Shown one piece after another: positions 51,885 through 61,444 of a stretch of DNA of 64,000 nt. The position numbers and the translations under genes were made by a program. Where the stretch lies: the NCBI RefSeq assembly GCF_012641405.1, contig NZ_JABAII010000019.1, forward strand, positions 54,394 through 118,393, read 5' to 3'. Positions within the stretch are counted from its first letter, which is position 1, and each line of letters opens with the position of its first letter. Below the pieces are notes generated by a model, which saw only the letters and a program-made list of their open reading frames with translations, ran no database searches and was not told the DNA's origin. Origin of the DNA: Rhizobium sp. P40RR-XXII (lineage in GTDB: Bacteria; Pseudomonadota; Alphaproteobacteria; Rhizobiales; Rhizobiaceae).

Positions 51885-53078
51885 ATGATGGCCGCAAGCA
51901 CAATCGATGCGCCCGCTCAATTCGACCGGCAAGCGCTTAGAGCTCGGGCAATTCGAAAAAAACTAACGCAGTTAGCAATCGTCGGCGCGGCGATCGGTAT
52001 TTTGTTTGGCCTTGGATATGCGTTGCGAGCGAGCCTTGCTGCCAGGGGCATTGCGTTCAGCTTCGACTACCTTTCGGCGGCGGCGGGTTTTGAGATCAGC
52101 GAGGGGTTTACTTATAGCTTTTCCGATCCTTTTGGGTTGGTGACATTCTCATCTGAGATGAGTAATGCGCAAGCGCTATTCGCCGGGCTAATGAACACGC
52201 TTAAGGTCGCCGTCCTCGCGATCCTGTTTGCCACGATAATTGGTGTGATGCTCGGCGTCGGCAGGCTATCGACGAACTGGCTGATCCGCCAGATCTGCTT
52301 CTATTTCGTCGAGTTCGTCCGCAACACGCCTTTGCTGATCCAGTTGACATTCTGGTATGTCGCCGTGATCCTCCAGTTTCCGCCCATTGCAGGAGCGCCG
52401 CATCTTCTTGGTACCATCCTAAGCCAACAAGGCGTCTGGATTCCGGGCCTTGTGGCGACTCAGAGCACGACCGGCTCCTCGATAATCCTCTTCCTTTCAG
52501 CTTTAGTCATGCTCGCGTGCAATTTCGTCTCAACCCGAAACGGCTTCCGTATTGCCTGTCTTGTAATTGGTTTACTGCTGCTGGCCGCTGCGCTGTATCT
52601 CGGGTTTCGATTGTCTATCGAATTTCCTGAAGTCGGGCGGTTTAGGGCATCTGGCGGATTTTCGCTGTCGCCGGAATTCACTGCAATCCTGATCGCGATT
52701 TCCATCAACAGCTCCGCTTATCTCGGAGAGGTGGTGCGCGGAGCAATCGAGAGTTTGCCGAAGGGTCAGTGGGAGGCAGCGGAGTCGTTGGGGTTCTCCC
52801 GGAGCGAGACCATCAAGGACATCGTACTTCCGCAGGTGTTCCGCGTCGTTCTTCCGTCCTTTGGGAACCAGTACATTGGTCTGGCCAAGAATACGTCTCT
52901 TGGCATCGCGATTGGGTTTCCTGATCTCTTCAATGTGTACGGCACCGTCGCAAACCAGACTGGCCGAAGCCTTGAAGGCGTGATTATCGTCATGCTGGTC
53001 TATCTCTTCCTCAGCCTCACGATCAGCGCCGTCACGAACGTGCTCAATGCGCGCATGCAAATTCCGGGAGCACGATAA
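51885..53078 (+). CDS. aapQ: amino-acid ABC transporter permease (AapQ type)
   Basis: 397-residue polytopic membrane protein with AAAGGGAG before ATG 51885. About eight hydrophobic segments; LFAGLMNTLKVAVLAILFAT begins the conserved permease core and GQWEAAESLGFSRSETIKDI with VLPQ is the EAA loop that docks the ATPase. The long version with an insertion between early helices is typical of AapQ/BztB. Its stop overlaps the next ATG. Confidence 0.92.
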   Translation: MMAASTIDAPAQFDRQALRARAIRKKLTQLAIVGAAIGILFGLGYALRASLAARGIAFSFDYLSAAAGFEISEGFTYSFSDPFGLVTFSSEMSNAQALFAGLMNTLKVAVLAILFATIIGVMLGVGRLSTNWLIRQICFYFVEFVRNTPLLIQLTFWYVAVILQFPPIAGAPHLLGTILSQQGVWIPGLVATQSTTGSSIILFLSALVMLACNFVSTRNGFRIACLVIGLLLLAAALYLGFRLSIEFPEVGRFRASGGFSLSPEFTAILIAISINSSAYLGEVVRGAIESLPKGQWEAAESLGFSRSETIKDIVLPQVFRVVLPSFGNQYIGLAKNTSLGIAIGFPDLFNVYGTVANQTGRSLEGVIIVMLVYLFLSLTISAVTNVLNARMQIPGAR

Positions 53079-54214
53079 TGCACGCCACGACGACCCTGAA
53101 ATGGCTTCGTCTCAATCTTTTCGCCAAGCCGTTCGACACTGCCTTGACGATCATTGTCATACCCGTGGCGATCTGGATTGCTTACGCATTCCTGGCCTGG
53201 GTTCTGACGGGCGCAGACTGGAGTGTTATCCAGTCGAGCGCGAAGGTTCTCATGACCGGGGTATTTCCCGATGGTGAGCTATGGCGTGCCTGGTTTGCGA
53301 CCGGGTGCCTTTCACTGATCTTCGCCACTGTCAGTGCCACGGCAATTCCATTCCAGACGCGCCGCTTGGTTGTCGTAGCAATCGGATTCGGGTTCATCAC
53401 AGTGCTCGCCGCATATGTTTCCATTGGAGCTGCGGTCAAAACGTTGCTCGTAGCTGCGATTTACGTTTCAGGATGGATCGCGGGATCGAAACTTCCCACA
53501 ATCAAAGCCCATACAGGCAAGCTATCAACGGCATTATTAGGGCTTACAGTAATCGTTTTGGCGCCAGTAGGTCCCTCCACTTGGGGTGGCCTGTTGCTCT
53601 CGGTCATCCTGACGATTTTCGCAGCTGCGCTGACCATCCCGATCGGAATCCTGCTGGCTTTCGGCCGCCAGAGCAAGATTGGTAGCATTCGAGTCCTATG
53701 CACCGGCTACATCGAACTCATGCGCGCTGTTCCGCTGATCCTGATCGTCTTTTGGATCTGGATCGCCCTCCCACTGCTGCTGCCTAGCGTACACATCCCT
53801 GACGTCATCCGCGGTCTTCTTGGCTTCGTAATTTTCTACTCGGCTTACGCGGCCGAATTTATCCGCAGCGGCTTGCAGGCAGTCCCACGTGGACAGACTG
53901 AGGCCGCAGACGCTCTCGGCTTCAGTGACGCCGATATGAAGCTATTGATCGTGCTGCCACAGGCGATGCGCGTTGCTCTGCCTGGATTGGTTGGCAACAT
54001 CCTCGATATCTTCAATTACGCGCCCCTCGTTTTCATTATTGGCCTGACGGATTTTCTCAGGGCGGGCCAGATGATCTTGGCAAATCCTCAAAACAGCGGG
54101 CAAACCTATGAAATCTATGTGTTTCTCTTCGCAGTGTATTTTGCGATCGGAAGTATCATCACTTTCATGGCGCGCCGTCTCGAACAGCAGCTCGGTAAAG
54201 GAGCAAGCCGATGA
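53078..54214 (+). CDS. aapM: amino-acid ABC transporter permease (AapM type)
   Basis: 378-residue second permease. It starts with LKWLRLNLFAKPFDTALTII, typical of AapM/BztC, has several membrane helices in the middle (LLVAAIYVSGWIAGSKLP) and the core domain ILTIFAAALTIPIGILLAFG, with the EAA loop GQTEAADALGFSDADMKLLI. It overlaps the ATPase gene by four bases. Confidence 0.92.
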   Translation: MHATTTLKWLRLNLFAKPFDTALTIIVIPVAIWIAYAFLAWVLTGADWSVIQSSAKVLMTGVFPDGELWRAWFATGCLSLIFATVSATAIPFQTRRLVVVAIGFGFITVLAAYVSIGAAVKTLLVAAIYVSGWIAGSKLPTIKAHTGKLSTALLGLTVIVLAPVGPSTWGGLLLSVILTIFAAALTIPIGILLAFGRQSKIGSIRVLCTGYIELMRAVPLILIVFWIWIALPLLLPSVHIPDVIRGLLGFVIFYSAYAAEFIRSGLQAVPRGQTEAADALGFSDADMKLLIVLPQAMRVALPGLVGNILDIFNYAPLVFIIGLTDFLRAGQMILANPQNSGQTYEIYVFLFAVYFAIGSIITFMARRLEQQLGKGASR

Positions 54215-54996
54215 ACAACATATCCGCGACAAAGACGAATGAGCCGATAGTAAGGGTCGAACGCCTCAACAAGTATTATGGGACGTTCCATGTCCTCAAG
54301 GATGTCGACCTATCTGTCGGAAAAGGCGAGGTCATCGTTGTAATCGGAGCGAGTGGCTCTGGAAAGTCGACTCTCATCCGTTGCGTCAACGGTCTCGAGC
54401 AGTATCAGAGCGGAAATCTGATGGTCGATGGGTTCCGCATGCCAATGGCGGAAGAGCGCGCCGTTGGCGACGACAAGGCCCTGCAAGAGATCCGCAAGGG
54501 CGTTGGGATGGTCTTCCAGCAGTTCAACCTGTTCCCGCACATGACCGTGCTGGAAAATATCGCTTTGCCCCCCATCAGAGTGCGAAAGCAGTCGCGAAAA
54601 GACGCCGAAGCGAAGGCCTTGCGACTCCTTGACCGCGTCGGTCTGAGCGACCAAGCGCACAAATATCCTGCAGCATTGTCTGGGGGGCAACAGCAACGAG
54701 TGGCGATTGCTCGATCCCTCGCGATGGATCCGCACATCATGCTCTTCGATGAACCGACGTCCGCGCTCGACCCTGAAATGGTGGGTGAGGTCTTGGACGT
54801 GATGCGCGAGCTGGTTGCCGAAGGGATGACGATGATGATCGTCACCCACGAAATGGGGTTTGCGCGGGAAGTCGCGGACCGCGTGGTCTACATCGATCAT
54901 GGACGTATCACCGAAATCGGAGAGCCGAACAGCTTCTTCGACAACCCGCAGCACGAGCGCACGAGAACCTTCCTGTCTCGCATTCTTAGACACTGA
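54211..54996 (+). CDS. aapP: amino-acid ABC transporter ATPase (AapP type)
   Basis: 261-residue ATPase. Walker A is VIGASGSGKSTLIRCVNGLE, Q-loop VGMVFQQFNLFPHMTVLENI, signature ALSGGQQQRVAIARSLAMDP, Walker B IMLFDEPTSALDPEM, and switch His in MMIVTHEMGFAREV. All features are normal. Coupled to aapM by an ATGA overlap; a 152-base gap follows before the asparaginase gene. Confidence 0.95.
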   Translation: MNNISATKTNEPIVRVERLNKYYGTFHVLKDVDLSVGKGEVIVVIGASGSGKSTLIRCVNGLEQYQSGNLMVDGFRMPMAEERAVGDDKALQEIRKGVGMVFQQFNLFPHMTVLENIALPPIRVRKQSRKDAEAKALRLLDRVGLSDQAHKYPAALSGGQQQRVAIARSLAMDPHIMLFDEPTSALDPEMVGEVLDVMRELVAEGMTMMIVTHEMGFAREVADRVVYIDHGRITEIGEPNSFFDNPQHERTRTFLSRILRH

Positions 54997-55148
54997 TCTG
55001 CAGAGGGCATCGCGATGTGGGGCCAAGCTGATTTGGGCGATGCGTCCATGCGACAAGCATCCAGGAACTTACAGAACCGAACCTCCGCAACGTCCCTGAC
55101 AAAGCGGTCGTCTCTCAACTTATCGCTCAGTGCCGAGGAACATGGAAG

Positions 55149-56174
55149 ATGAAGAACGTGGTTGGATTTGGCCATGCATCGGTGCGCATCGACGACCCCA
55201 AGTTGGTTGTAGTCCTGGCGACGGGTGGCACCATTGCCCAGGACGGAGCGCGAACGGCGACCATTGGGGTTGAGACACTACTGCAATTGAGTGGTATCGA
55301 TCGGGAAGTTGAATGCCTTCAGCTCATGCAAGTAACAAGCCCGAACATTCGTCCCGAACATTGGCTTGTTCTTGCCGAGCAGGTGGCTATTGTCGCCGCG
55401 CGACCGGATGTGTCGGGCGTCGTCATCACACACGGGACTGATACGCTCGAGGAAACGGCATTCTTCCTTGATCTCACCTATCGCGGGACGAAGCCGATCG
55501 TTATCGTTGGCGCCATGCGGCCGTCGCACAGTCTCGAAAGCGACGGGCCACTGAATTTGCGGCATGCGATTATGTTGGCGCGATCTCCGGAGGCTCGTAA
55601 CCGAGGCGTGCTGACTGTCCTTAACGCTCGAGTACAGGCTGCCAGGGATGTTACAAAGCGTCATAGCGTGGACGTCGATGCCTTCGACAGCCCTAACATC
55701 GGTGACGTGGGTGCGATCGAAAATGACAAGCCCCGTGTCGCCGCCCCGTTAGACGCTTTGCCCCACTTCTTGTTGCCGAGCGCCTTGCCGCCGATCCCAG
55801 TCATCTATGCTTACGCCGGCCAAGAGCCCGAAACCTTGTCCTTTCTCGCCTCCGCCAGACCGCCCGGCCTTGTTTTTGCTGGAACCGGCGGCGGGAGCAT
55901 TCCGGACGCAATTCTGCCAACAGTCCAGCGGGCAGCCCAGGAGGGGACAATAGTCGTGAGGTCGTCGCGCACTGGAGCTGGCGCCGTAGCGCGCAATGCC
56001 GAGGTTGACGACGACGCCAACGGCTTCGTTGCTGCTGGGACGTTGAACCCTCAGAAGGCGCGCGTTCTTCTGATGCTGTGCGTTGCCGCGGGATTTGACA
56101 CACGCAGGACCCAGGAGATGTTCGCGAAATGCAGCGGCGCGACTGAATTTTCAACGACCGGTGCAACAAGATAG
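55149..56174 (+). CDS. L-asparaginase
   Basis: 341-residue asparaginase of the bacterial type I/II fold that hydrolyses asparagine to aspartate and ammonia. The first threonine nucleophile is in LVVVLATGGTIAQDGART (Thr28) and the second motif is GVVITHGTDTLEETAFFLDL (residues 90-109). VIVGAMRPSHSLESDGPLNL follows. No signal peptide is seen, so the enzyme is probably cytoplasmic. It lies downstream of the transporter and upstream of the IclR gene, supporting an Asn catabolic role. Confidence 0.9.
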   Translation: MKNVVGFGHASVRIDDPKLVVVLATGGTIAQDGARTATIGVETLLQLSGIDREVECLQLMQVTSPNIRPEHWLVLAEQVAIVAARPDVSGVVITHGTDTLEETAFFLDLTYRGTKPIVIVGAMRPSHSLESDGPLNLRHAIMLARSPEARNRGVLTVLNARVQAARDVTKRHSVDVDAFDSPNIGDVGAIENDKPRVAAPLDALPHFLLPSALPPIPVIYAYAGQEPETLSFLASARPPGLVFAGTGGGSIPDAILPTVQRAAQEGTIVVRSSRTGAGAVARNAEVDDDANGFVAAGTLNPQKARVLLMLCVAAGFDTRRTQEMFAKCSGATEFSTTGATR

Positions 56175-56248
56175 CGTGGGAACGCGAGACGGGCGCGCGA
56201 ATGCCATTTGATCATTCTGGGGTCTATGAGTAAGGTCGCAGTATCAAG

Positions 56249-56271
56249 TTTCGAGTTTTTTCCTCTCGAAA
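56249..56271. promoter_or_regulatory. dyad upstream of the IclR gene
   Basis: TTTCGAG-N9-CTCGAAA is a perfect inverted repeat with 7-base arms, 33 bases before the IclR start. Likely operator for IclR autoregulation. Confidence 0.6.
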
Positions 56272-56303
56272 TATGATTATCCTTTTGTCTTGCGAGCTAC
56301 GAT

Positions 56304-57086
56304 ATGAGTTTGAATGCCAACCAGGATGGCCCACTCGATCGCGCCTTTGCCATCCTGGATTTTGTGGCCGGCCAATTGAAGGCCGTAACTGCGGCAGATA
56401 TCGCCAAGAACCTTGATCTGCCCCTCCCGACAGCTCACAGGCTCATTGGCAATCTTGAAGCGCGAGGCCTGATCCAACGCGCGACAGGCACGAAGCGATA
56501 TGTTGTCGGCAACGCGCTTGTCGTGCTCGCAGGCAAGACGATCGGCTCGGCCTTTCGCACTGCACGGCGCCATGCAGTCCTCCAGAACGTCGCAGCAGAG
56601 ATCGGCGAACAATGCGAAATCGGCATTGTCAGAAACAATGTCGTCGCCTACGTCGACAGCATCCGGGTGACCGCACCCCAGGGCCTTCAGTTCGATCCTG
56701 GGCACAGCGCCCCGCTGTATTGCACCTCAACAGGCAAAATCTACATGAGCATGCTGCCGGCAAAAGCTCGCGAAAAGCTCGTGCGGTCAGTCCGGATGGA
56801 AAAGCATACAGATCGGACAATAACTGATCCTGACTCTCTTTTACGTGTGCTTGAACAAACGAGATCAGCTGGCTGGGCGCGAACAAACGAGGAATATGTC
56901 AAAGGCGTGGTCGGGTGTGCAGTCCCCATACTTGCCCCGGACGGCACGCTCATCGCCTGCCTTGGGGTCTCGGTTCCCGCGGCTCGGGTGAGTTACGAGG
57001 AATTGGAGCGGTTCCGAGAGCCTTTGATGAATGCAGCCATTCTGCTGTCCGAAACGATCCTCCAGGCGGATAGCGACTTCGTCTAA
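56304..57086 (+). CDS. IclR-family transcriptional regulator
   Basis: 260 residues. N-terminal winged helix-turn-helix: DRAFAILDFVAGQLKAVTAA, DIAKNLDLPLPTAHRLIGNL, EARGLIQRATGTKRYVVGNA. The C-terminal effector domain shows LQFDPGHSAPLYCTSTGKIY, GWARTNEEYVKGVVGCAVPI and LIACLGVSVPAARVSYEEL, which are typical. It lies between asparaginase and the aminotransferase gene and likely controls the downstream genes and itself. Confidence 0.92.
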   Translation: MSLNANQDGPLDRAFAILDFVAGQLKAVTAADIAKNLDLPLPTAHRLIGNLEARGLIQRATGTKRYVVGNALVVLAGKTIGSAFRTARRHAVLQNVAAEIGEQCEIGIVRNNVVAYVDSIRVTAPQGLQFDPGHSAPLYCTSTGKIYMSMLPAKAREKLVRSVRMEKHTDRTITDPDSLLRVLEQTRSAGWARTNEEYVKGVVGCAVPILAPDGTLIACLGVSVPAARVSYEELERFREPLMNAAILLSETILQADSDFV

Positions 57087-57468
57087 AGGCATATTCTCAA
57101 GTTTCGGAAGAACAATTCTCGGATCTGATCGATGCGAGAATACTCGCAGCGCCCCCTGTCGCACCCTCTTCGTCGTCGGTCTTTTGCTTCAGGCCAGCGC
57201 CGGAGCCTGTCATTGTGTTTCATATCAGTAACTTAAGATAAAGCCTTCCCCGGGCCACGTAGCAATTCTCATTTTTCGGAATTAAATACTCTCATTAAAC
57301 GATATATTTCTAGACTGTTCGACGTTTTGACCTATCATTTCAATGGATGAAATTTATGCAGCGTAAAAGAATTTAAGGCAGACGCAGACAGCCTGGCCAA
57401 CGGTCGGGACGGGAGCGACGTGGTTCACCGCCACGCCGAACGGATTTTGTTGCCCATTGGAGAGAATG
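57087..57468 (+). other. promoter region before the aminotransferase gene
   Basis: 382 bases without a gene. The middle (57240-57370) is AT-rich and likely holds the promoter. Two TTTCGGA blocks (near 57101 and 57277) partly resemble the TTTCGAG arm of the dyad at 56249 and might be IclR half-sites. Confidence 0.4.
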
Positions 57469-58635
57469 ATGATGCAGTATTACGATGTCCAAGCAGTCAG
57501 GAAGCTCTTTCCTGCCGTCGAGCAGATGACGTACCTCGATTCTGGCTTCCAGACGCCGATGTCGAAGCCTGTCAAGGATGCCCTCGAGACGTTCATCAGG
57601 GAGGGCTACGAGACGGCCGGTCCGAAGTCTGTGTGGATCGATCGCATGGAGCAGACTCGGGCAAAGGTTGCCGGCCTGTTAGGCGCTTTTGTCGAAGAAA
57701 TCGCGTTCACCAAGAACACTTCTGAAGCGATGAACATCGCCGCTAACGCGTTGCCGCTCAAGGCGGGCGATAACGTCCTCATGATCCATGGCGATCATCC
57801 CAACAACGCCTACGCCTTTCTCAATCTCAAAAGGAGGGGCGTCGAAATCCGCTTCATTCCTATGACGGAAGTCGTCAATGCCGACAGCTTCCGTTCGTAT
57901 ATCGACGCCAAAACCAAGGCAATTTCGATGTCGCAGGTTACATTCCATGCCGGACATCGCTTCGACATTTTCGGTGTCGGTCAGCTTTGCAAGGAAAAGA
58001 ACCTCTACTATGTGCTCGACATCATGCAAGCGGTCGGCGTGGTTCCGATCGACGCCAAGAAGGTCGGGGCCACTTTCATTGGTTGCGGAACTCACAAGGG
58101 TCTTCTTGTCCCCCAGGGTCTTGGTTTACTGTATTGGGATCAGTCCCGCACAGAACTCGAACCTGCCTATCTTGCGGCGATCAGTCTTGCAAATCCTCCG
58201 GCCGACTTCATTGCCCGACCGGATGACATGGCTCCGGCATCGACCGCAGGCCGCTTCGAGCTCGGTAACTTCAATCTGCCCGCCATCCAAGCCCTCGGGG
58301 CCGCACTTGATCTGATCAACGAACTCGGTGTCGAGCAGATTCAGGCTCACTGCTTTGATCTCGGCGACCGTCTGATTGCCGGCTTGGATGAACTGGGCAT
58401 CCGACTCGTCGGACCGCGCGAGCGTGCCAACCGTGCACCGCACATCTACGTCGCAGCGCTCCCGGCTGAAGAGTGGCTCGATTACTTCGCCTCCAAGGAT
58501 GTGCGCGTTTCGCCGGAACGCGACGGCGTCCGCATTTCACTCGGCATGTTCAATACCGAAGCCGACATCGATCGCTTTCTTGCAGTCGTCAAGGAACGTG
58601 GAACTTCGACAGGTCGGTCGTCCAAGGCGGCTTGA
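57469..58635 (+). CDS. class V aminotransferase (cysteine desulfurase-like, PLP enzyme)
   Basis: 388 residues from ATG 57469; several consecutive ATGs follow a GGAG site, so the exact start may differ by a codon. Features are PAVEQMTYLDSGFQTPMSKP, EIAFTKNTSEAMNIAANALP, the substrate/PLP region HGDHPNNAYAFLNL, Asp in YYVLDIMQAVGVVPIDAKKV, and the Schiff-base Lys in IGCGTHKGLLVPQGLG. The C-terminus matches NifS/IscS-like aminotransferases (RVSPERDGVRISLGMFNTEA). No active-site Cys loop is obvious, so it is more likely an aminotransferase or lyase than a desulfurase. Its substrate is unknown; position before aspartase suggests amino-acid catabolism. Confidence 0.85.
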   Translation: MMQYYDVQAVRKLFPAVEQMTYLDSGFQTPMSKPVKDALETFIREGYETAGPKSVWIDRMEQTRAKVAGLLGAFVEEIAFTKNTSEAMNIAANALPLKAGDNVLMIHGDHPNNAYAFLNLKRRGVEIRFIPMTEVVNADSFRSYIDAKTKAISMSQVTFHAGHRFDIFGVGQLCKEKNLYYVLDIMQAVGVVPIDAKKVGATFIGCGTHKGLLVPQGLGLLYWDQSRTELEPAYLAAISLANPPADFIARPDDMAPASTAGRFELGNFNLPAIQALGAALDLINELGVEQIQAHCFDLGDRLIAGLDELGIRLVGPRERANRAPHIYVAALPAEEWLDYFASKDVRVSPERDGVRISLGMFNTEADIDRFLAVVKERGTSTGRSSKAA

Positions 58636-58644
58636 TCGTACTTA

Positions 58645-58672
58645 GGCCACGCTAGCAAAATCAAGCGTGGCC
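58645..58672 (+). other. intercistronic hairpin between aminotransferase and aspartase genes
   Basis: GGCCACGCT-N10-AGCGTGGCC is a perfect nine-base stem. It is followed by A residues, not T, on the plus strand, so it is not a classical terminator; it may stabilise mRNA or slow transcription. Confidence 0.5.
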
Positions 58673-58783
58673 CCAAAAAACAAGACGCAGAAAGCGCGTG
58701 TTGCGCCGTGAACCACAGGGTTTAGCCACCCTCAACTTTCATCTTGGCGCCCGCTGTCTCATACTTTGGAGGAAATACTCGTG

Positions 58784-60205
58784 ATGGCTGCTCCTCAGAC
58801 CGAACGCATTGAAAGAGACCCGCTTGGCCCCGTCGCCATTCCGGCAGATGCTTACTACGGCCCTCAGACTGCTAGAGGTATTGCGAACTTTCCCATATCA
58901 GGCATACAGATCAGCCACTTCCCAAACTTCATCAAGTCGCTCGCCTACGTGAAGTTGGCGACAGCCCGCGCGAACGCGACACTTGGCGATCTTGATGCGG
59001 GTAAAGCAGAGGTCATCTGCCAGGTCTGCCAGGAAATCATCTCCGGTCAGCACCTCGAAGAGTTTCCCCTCGACGTTTTCCAAGGTGGCGCGGGTACTTC
59101 TACCAACATGAATATCAACGAGGTTGTCGCCAACCGCGGCCTCGAAATCATGGGTATGGCGCGGGGCAGATACGATGCCCTCCATCCGAACAACGACGTC
59201 AACCTCTCCCAATCGACCAACGACGTCTACCCGACGGCAATTCGGCTTGCGATCCTTCTGTCCCATGGGCAGTTGCGACGGGCGCTGGAGCAGCTTGCCG
59301 GCGAGCTCGAAAGCAAAGCCGAGAGCTTCGCTGATGTCATCAAGCTCGGCCGCACGCAGTTGCAGGATGCCGTGCCGATGACGCTCGGCCAGGAGTTCCA
59401 GGCGTTCGCGACAACTCTCCGCGAGGATGTCGCACGGCTTGGCGAAATCGCTACCTTCTTCCACGAGATCAACCTCGGAGGCACGGCTATCGGGACGGGT
59501 ATTAACACCAATCCCGACTACCAGGCAGCTGCTCTCCAAGAGCTTCGCTCAATCACGGGCCTTCCCCTGGTTTCGGCTGGCAACCTGATCGAAGCATGTT
59601 GGGATACTGGTGCCTTCGTTCTCTTCTCCGGCATGTTGAAGCGCACAGCAACGAAGCTTTCGAAGATCTGCAACGATTTCCGATTGCTATCGAGCGGTCC
59701 GCGCGGCGGCCTAAACGAAATCAACCTGCCGCCTCTTCAGCCGGGCTCATCGATCATGCCAGGGAAGGTCAACCCTGTCGTGCCTGAAGTGGTCAACCAG
59801 GTCGCCTTCCAGATCATAGGCTACGACCTGACGATCACGCTCGCGTCGGAAGCCGGTCAACTGCAGCTGAATGTGATGGAGCCGGTCATTGCATATAATA
59901 CTCTTCATTCACTCGAACTGCTGACGAACGCGATCGACGTGCTGCGCACGAAATGCGTGGTCGGGATTACGGCGAACGCCGAAACATGCCGCAAGCACCT
60001 GGAAGCCAGTACAGCTGTCGCAACAGCTTTAACTCCCGCAATCGGCTACGAACGTGCCGCCGACCTTGCAAAGGAAGTACTGGCCTCAGGCAAGACGATC
60101 CGCGAAGTCCTCGCGGAACAACCGGACCTTTCCGAGGACCTGATTGCCCAAACGGCTGATCCTCACCTTCTAACGCGGCCCACGCGATCGCGTCTGGCGT
60201 CCTAG
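58784..60205 (+). CDS. aspA: aspartate ammonia-lyase (aspartase)
   Basis: 473 residues from ATG 58784, with GGAGGA ten bases upstream. It converts aspartate to fumarate and ammonia. Family marks are IPADAYYGPQTARGIANFPI, FQGGAGTSTNMNINEVVANR, HPNNDVNLSQSTNDVYPTAI, GRTQLQDAVPMTLGQEF and the signature PGSSIMPGKVNPVVPEVVNQ. Fumarase C is the near relative; the GTSTNMN and long C-terminus favour aspartase. Downstream of asparaginase in the same direction, completing Asn to fumarate. Confidence 0.9.
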   Translation: MAAPQTERIERDPLGPVAIPADAYYGPQTARGIANFPISGIQISHFPNFIKSLAYVKLATARANATLGDLDAGKAEVICQVCQEIISGQHLEEFPLDVFQGGAGTSTNMNINEVVANRGLEIMGMARGRYDALHPNNDVNLSQSTNDVYPTAIRLAILLSHGQLRRALEQLAGELESKAESFADVIKLGRTQLQDAVPMTLGQEFQAFATTLREDVARLGEIATFFHEINLGGTAIGTGINTNPDYQAAALQELRSITGLPLVSAGNLIEACWDTGAFVLFSGMLKRTATKLSKICNDFRLLSSGPRGGLNEINLPPLQPGSSIMPGKVNPVVPEVVNQVAFQIIGYDLTITLASEAGQLQLNVMEPVIAYNTLHSLELLTNAIDVLRTKCVVGITANAETCRKHLEASTAVATALTPAIGYERAADLAKEVLASGKTIREVLAEQPDLSEDLIAQTADPHLLTRPTRSRLAS

Positions 60206-60285
60206 CCAAGCCGTAGTGTTGATCCGATTTTGCGAACCAACAGATGAGATTCCGCAGAAAACGCGTATCCAAAAAGGAGAAAACA

Positions 60286-61398
60286 ATGAAAAGCAGAGCG
60301 GCGGTCGCGTGGGAGGCGAATAAGCCTCTGTCCATCGAAACGATCGAGATTGGCGGACCGAAGCCCGGCGAGGTTTTGGTCGAGGTCATGGCGACAGGCG
60401 TATGCCACACCGATGCCTATACGCTGTCCGGCCTTGATTCCGAAGGCAAGTTCCCGGCAATCCTCGGCCACGAAGGCGCAGGCATTGTCCGCGAGGTGGG
60501 CGCCGGCGTCACGACGTTGAAACTCGGTGATCACGTCATTCCGCTCTACACGCCGGAATGTCGCCAATGCAAAACTTGTCTATCGCAGCGTTCCAACCTG
60601 TGCACGTCCATCCGGTCAACGCAGGGGCAGGGGCTCATGCCGGACAAGACGAGCCGCTTTTCGTGCGATGCCGGCGAAATCTTCCATTATATGGGCTGCT
60701 CGACGTTCTCGAATTTTACCGTCCTGCCGGAAATCGCCTTGGCGAAGGTTCGCAAGGACGCTCCTTTTGACAAGGTTTGCTACATCGGGTGCGGCGTGAC
60801 GACTGGCATCGGCGCGGTGATCTACACCGCCAAGGTTCGTCCCGGTTCGAATGTCGTCGTCTTCGGCCTGGGTGGGATCGGCCTCAACGTCATCCAGGGC
60901 GCTCGAATGGTTGGCGCCGACAGGATTATCGGCGTCGATCTCAATCCGGCAAAGGTGGAGATGGCTCGCAAGTTCGGCATGACGGACTTCATCAACCCAA
61001 GCGAGGTTGGGAACGACAAGGTCGTACAGGCCATTCAGGATTTGACGGATGGCGGCGCCGACTATTCCTTTGATGCGACAGGCAACGTCAATGTCATGCG
61101 TCAGGCGCTTGAATGCTGCCATCGCGGGTGGGGTGAATCCATCGTGATCGGCGTCGCGGAAGCCGGTAAGGAAATTTCTACCCGGCCGTTTCAGCTGGTC
61201 ACCGGGCGTGTTTGGAAGGGCACCGCCTTCGGCGGCGCACGGGGCCGGACCGACGTTCCCAAAATCGTCGACTGGTACATGGAAGGCAAGATCAACATCG
61301 ACGACCTGATCACGCACAAGATGCCACTCGATGAAATCAACACGGCATTTGACTTGATGCACGAAGGCAAGTCGATCCGTTCGGTGATTGTCTATTGA
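60286..61398 (+). CDS. adhC: S-(hydroxymethyl)glutathione dehydrogenase (class III alcohol dehydrogenase)
   Basis: 370 residues from ATG 60286 with AAAGGAG upstream. It oxidises S-hydroxymethylglutathione with NAD to S-formylglutathione. Catalytic Zn ligands are Cys in ATGVCHTDAY and His in LGHEGAGIVREVG; the structural Zn site has four Cys in PECRQCKTCLSQRSNLC. The Rossmann fold is VVVFGLGGIGLNVIQGA. Length and all class III landmarks are normal. First of three formaldehyde genes. Confidence 0.95.
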   Translation: MKSRAAVAWEANKPLSIETIEIGGPKPGEVLVEVMATGVCHTDAYTLSGLDSEGKFPAILGHEGAGIVREVGAGVTTLKLGDHVIPLYTPECRQCKTCLSQRSNLCTSIRSTQGQGLMPDKTSRFSCDAGEIFHYMGCSTFSNFTVLPEIALAKVRKDAPFDKVCYIGCGVTTGIGAVIYTAKVRPGSNVVVFGLGGIGLNVIQGARMVGADRIIGVDLNPAKVEMARKFGMTDFINPSEVGNDKVVQAIQDLTDGGADYSFDATGNVNVMRQALECCHRGWGESIVIGVAEAGKEISTRPFQLVTGRVWKGTAFGGARGRTDVPKIVDWYMEGKINIDDLITHKMPLDEINTAFDLMHEGKSIRSVIVY

Positions 61399-61444
61399 TC
61401 ATTGATAAAACCCGCATGTTGCGGGGAAAACCTAGGAGGAAACC

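Noticed and set aside
58645..58672. Hairpin considered as a terminator
   Set aside because: Perfect stem but no T-run follows on the plus strand, and on the minus strand the T-run precedes the stem; kept only as an intercistronic hairpin.
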